Shown here one piece after another: positions 19,682 through 22,500 of a DNA stretch of 22,500 nucleotides. Source of the stretch: Anaeromyces robustus. Lineage: Eukaryota > Neocallimastigomycota > Neocallimastigomycetes > Neocallimastigales > Neocallimastigaceae. Made by a program: the position numbers and the translations under genes. Location of the stretch: positions 5,001 to 27,500 of the forward strand of contig MCFG01000507.1 in the NCBI GenBank assembly GCA_002104895.1, read 5' to 3'. Position 1 is the first letter of the stretch; each line of letters begins with the position of its first letter. The notes under the pieces are model-generated. The model made no database searches. It was given only the letters and a program-made list of their open reading frames with translations, and was not told where the DNA came from.

Positions 19682-21835
19682 TTAAACACATTGAGAATAA
19701 TGCTTATTTAATTTTTGACATTTATATCCTGATTTACAACAAGTTGGTCCTTTAAAACCTTCTCCTCCACATTGAGCATATCTATCAGCACAATGATTTG
19801 GTTGAGATGGATTATTTGTATTAGTAATTTTTACAGTAACAGTCATAGTTTCAGTAATAGTTGTAGTTTCCTTAATAGTAATAGAAGTTGTACTTGTAAT
19901 ACATTTAGATGGAAGAGTTTCTGATAATGGAATAGTTTTTGATGGTGTAATAATTTTTGATGATACAACCACTGATGAGGATGAGGATGAGGATGATGAA
20001 ACTCTTTTTGAAGTTGTTGTTGTTGCAATACATGTATTTATACGACCTGTACAAGTAGTACCAAGATAAGTGGAAGTATAATAAGTATAAATGGAAGAAG
20101 AACCATATCGACAACTAATTGATTTTTCATTTGGACATGAAACTATGGTAGGAAGTTTTTTTGTTGATGAAGAAGGTACACAAGTATAAAAATTAAAAGT
20201 ACAAGGTTGTTTAGTAAAAGATGTAGTAGCTTTATGAAACTCAGTAGTTTCACCATTTTTACATGTTGGAATTGCTTTGTACATCATTGGACATGCGGGT
20301 AGAGAAGTTATATTTGCTGATGGAGATGCTGTTGAAGATATTGTTGATATTGATATATTTGTTGTTGGTAATGTTTTTGATGTTGTTGGTAATGTTTTTG
20401 ATATTGTTGGTATTATTTTTGATGTTGTTATACATTCATCATCAGTACAGAGAGTTTTACTATGCCCTGAAGAGGCTACACACCTATTATAACCATAAGT
20501 ACAAAGACGACCTTCATAATATGTAGTATAGGTAAGATACTCAGTAGTTTCACCTTTGGTACATGGTCTAAGCATTTTGTAAATTGGACATGAAGATAGA
20601 GAAATTATTTTTGCTGATGGAGATGCTGTTGAAGATATTGTTGATATTGATATATTTGTTGATGATATATTCATTGAAGAAGAAATTATATTTGTTGTTG
20701 ATGATGTTTTTGATGAGGTTGTTGGGAATGTTTTTGATGAGGTTGTTGGGAATGTTTTTGATGTTATTACACATTCATAATGAGTAGCAGTACAGAGAGT
20801 CCCATAATATTCTGAAGTATAAGTACTAACAGAAGAATGTGTACCATGTATACATGCAGTAAGTTTAGGTGGACATGGTCTTGGAGGAAGTGTTGTTGTT
20901 AATATTGTTGGAAGTGTTGTTGAAATTGTTTTTGAAATTGTTTTTACTTTTACACATGAAGAATCAATACCAGTACAAGGAATTCCTTCATAGTCTGTAG
21001 TATAATGTCCAATAACAGAAATTGTACCATTTGTACATGGAACTACTTTTTTATATGGACATGGCATTATGGTAGGAGGTATTTTTGACGTTGGATATGC
21101 TGTTGTTGAAAGTGTATTTGTTGTTGGAAGTGTATTTGTTGTTGTTAATATTGTTGGAAGTGTTGTTGAAATTGTTTTTGAAATTGTTTTTCCTGTTACA
21201 CATGAATAATCAATATCAGTACAAGGAATTCCTTCATAGTCTGTAATATAAGTTCCAATAACAGAAATTGTACCATTTGGACATGGAACTACTTTTTTAA
21301 AATGACATGGCATTATGGTAGGAGGTATTTTTGATGTTGGATATGCTGTTGTTGGAAGTGTTTTAGGTTCACAAGAAGTTGAGTAGCCAGTACATGTGAC
21401 TTCACCTTCATCAGAAACTTCAGAATAAGGTATTAAAACTTTATTCTCTTTTGGTGAACAATCTATTGGTAAATTTTTAGAATAACAGCTTGGTGTTGGA
21501 ATTGATTTTGAAATTGTACCTGACATTGTTCCTGTTTTTACACATTTATATTGAACATAAGTACAGGAAGTCCTATCATATACTGTAGTAGTAGTACCAA
21601 TAGCAGAAAAAGTACCATTTCTACAATCAATTAATCCTTTATATGGACATGGCATTAAGGTAGGAGGTATTTTTGACGCTGGATATCCTGATGGAAGTGT
21701 TTTTGAAGAATAAATTGTTACCGTTGATAAATTAGTTTTACTGGTATTGATAGTTTTTGAAGACTTTACATTTTCTGCATTAATAACAGAAAATAAAAGT
21801 AAAATAATTAAAGAGATTAATAATAACGATTTCAT
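19682..21835 (-). CDS. Secreted CBM1 protein with eight four-cysteine modules
   Basis: One intronless frame of 717 residues on the minus strand. Residues 1-20 are a signal peptide ending in VINA. Eight modules share the spacing C-x6-9-C-x19-C-x6-C (x21 in module 2), usually with NGT/NGE after the second Cys, a Y-x-G shortly before the third, and T right after it. Their first and last cysteines are 63-98, 117-155, 177-212, 259-294, 321-355, 416-452, 515-552 and 567-602. Linkers are rich in Ser, Thr and Pro, some in direct repeat (SKTLPTT, SKTFPTTS), and are likely O-glycosylated. A Ser run (613-621) and a Thr/Val stalk lead to a C-terminal CBM1 (about 680-717): QCGGEGFKGPTCC, six Cys, ending YSQCV. 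CBM1 binds crystalline cellulose or chitin. No catalytic domain or anaerobic-fungal dockerin is seen, so a structural, adhesive or carbohydrate-binding role is more likely than hydrolysis. The four-cysteine module is not one I can name. The ATG is chosen because the signal peptide starts there. Confidence 0.92.
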   Translation of the reverse strand: MKSLLLISLIILLLFSVINAENVKSSKTINTSKTNLSTVTIYSSKTLPSGYPASKIPPTLMPCPYKGLIDCRNGTFSAIGTTTTVYDRTSCTYVQYKCVKTGTMSGTISKSIPTPSCYSKNLPIDCSPKENKVLIPYSEVSDEGEVTCTGYSTSCEPKTLPTTAYPTSKIPPTIMPCHFKKVVPCPNGTISVIGTYITDYEGIPCTDIDYSCVTGKTISKTISTTLPTILTTTNTLPTTNTLSTTAYPTSKIPPTIMPCPYKKVVPCTNGTISVIGHYTTDYEGIPCTGIDSSCVKVKTISKTISTTLPTILTTTLPPRPCPPKLTACIHGTHSSVSTYTSEYYGTLCTATHYECVITSKTFPTTSSKTFPTTSSKTSSTTNIISSSMNISSTNISISTISSTASPSAKIISLSSCPIYKMLRPCTKGETTEYLTYTTYYEGRLCTYGYNRCVASSGHSKTLCTDDECITTSKIIPTISKTLPTTSKTLPTTNISISTISSTASPSANITSLPACPMMYKAIPTCKNGETTEFHKATTSFTKQPCTFNFYTCVPSSSTKKLPTIVSCPNEKSISCRYGSSSIYTYYTSTYLGTTCTGRINTCIATTTTSKRVSSSSSSSSSVVVSSKIITPSKTIPLSETLPSKCITSTTSITIKETTTITETMTVTVKITNTNNPSQPNHCADRYAQCGGEGFKGPTCCKSGYKCQKLNKHYSQCV

Positions 21836-22500
21836 TTTAACTTTTTTTTTTTCTTGTTAATGCTAATATATTAAAATTTTATTAAATCTTTACAAATAAA
21901 AAAAAAAAAATAATTAATTAATTAATTTAATTTTAGATTGAAATCGTTAAAATATTTTTATTTTCAATATTAATTAATATATATATTTAATATATATTAA
22001 TAGAGGAAAAAATAAAATAAAACAAAGATTCTTTAATCTTTTTTAATTTAGATTATTTATAATATAGAATCTTTTTGAAGAAAAAAAAAATAAATAGAGA
22101 ATAAAGAGTAGTATTAATTAATTTATAAAATATAAAAAAATTTTTAATTTGTTTTTTAATATTTCATATTCATATTCATTATTAATATTATTAATATTTG
22201 TATAAATTATATATCAATTATATATTAATAAATATATTAATAAATTATTTAATATAGTAAAATGTTAAATCTTAATAATTAATGTTTTTGATATTATTTG
22301 AAATAATCGTAATAAATTTTAATAATTATTAAAATACTAAAAAAATGTTCAATATTTTAATTTATTTTATAAAAAAAAAAAAAAATTGGTTACATTTATA
22401 ATATAATACTAAAAAAAAAAAAAAGATAACATTTAATTTATTATTATTTTTATAACCAAAACACCAAAACACAATAATAATAATAAAATAATAAAATAAA
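21836..22500. other. AT-rich upstream region of the CBM1 gene
   Basis: No gene is seen in the remaining 665 bp. The interval contains A/T runs, an imperfect inverted repeat AAGATTCT/AGAATCTT near 22025-22072 and ATTCAT-type short repeats near 22165-22180. It should hold the promoter and 5' leader of the minus-strand CBM1 gene, but no specific regulatory site can be called. The + end of the window has CCAAAACACCAAAACAC near 22457, unusual in having several C, with no recognised meaning. Confidence 0.6.

Noticed and set aside
20263-20787. Short plus-strand frames opposite the CBM1 gene
   Set aside because: They are antisense shadows of Ser/Thr-rich linkers, reading as Leu/Val/Met repeats with no independent support.
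19682-21835. Fungal dockerin or catalytic domain in the CBM1 protein
   Set aside because: The cysteine modules lack the Trp/Tyr-rich pattern of anaerobic-fungal dockerins, and the remainder is linker and CBM1; no glycoside hydrolase motif is visible.
1-22500. CRISPR array, tRNA, rRNA or intact transposon
   Set aside because: No regularly spaced repeats with unique spacers, no cloverleaf with a recognisable T-loop box, no rRNA-like segment and no transposase or reverse-transcriptase motifs were seen by eye. A tRNA and repeat scan would be decisive.

Overview
The window reads as nuclear DNA of an anaerobic gut fungus (Neocallimastigomycota, the Neocallimastix/Piromyces/Anaeromyces group). The reasons are gene-free DNA made almost wholly of A and T with long homopolymers and short tandem repeats, A/T-biased codons, Asn- and Lys-rich proteins, short GTA...AG introns, and secreted modular proteins carrying fungal CBM1, hevein-like chitin-binding and ricin-type lectin domains. 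Genus and species cannot be told from this sequence.

Layout, left to right. 1-1006 is AT-rich leader DNA with an unusual repeat whose 46-bp core is inverted between two direct copies. 1007-5854 (+) is an intronless secreted subtilisin-like protease with an intact Asp/His/Ser triad, two hevein-like domains and five tandem ricin-type lectin units. 6795-9974 (-) is a 24-repeat ankyrin gene kept in one frame over 1060 codons but cut by two in-frame stop codons. 10652-10783 is a perfect hexamer array. 11297-11380 (-) is a 27-residue relic made of the first and last codons of an ankyrin gene, followed by a diverged copy of the ankyrin gene's own upstream DNA. 11776-14644 is a gene desert with perfect hairpins and short coding-like islands. 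14645-17445 (+) is a nine-exon RhoGEF (DH-PH) gene whose 546-residue product ends in two hydrophobic segments. 17446-19681 is a repeat-rich interval between convergent genes. 19682-21835 (-) is an intronless secreted protein with eight four-cysteine modules, Ser/Thr-rich linkers and a C-terminal CBM1. 21836-22500 is its AT-rich upstream region.

The genes do not form a pathway. Two are secreted and aimed at glycans: the protease through hevein and ricin-type modules, the CBM1 protein through a cellulose-binding module. That suits a fungus living on plant fibre among microbes. The RhoGEF is an ordinary intracellular signalling gene. The ankyrin locus shows active birth and death: a decaying large copy and a collapsed small copy lie head to tail. 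No tRNA, rRNA, CRISPR array, virus-like element or intact transposon was recognised.
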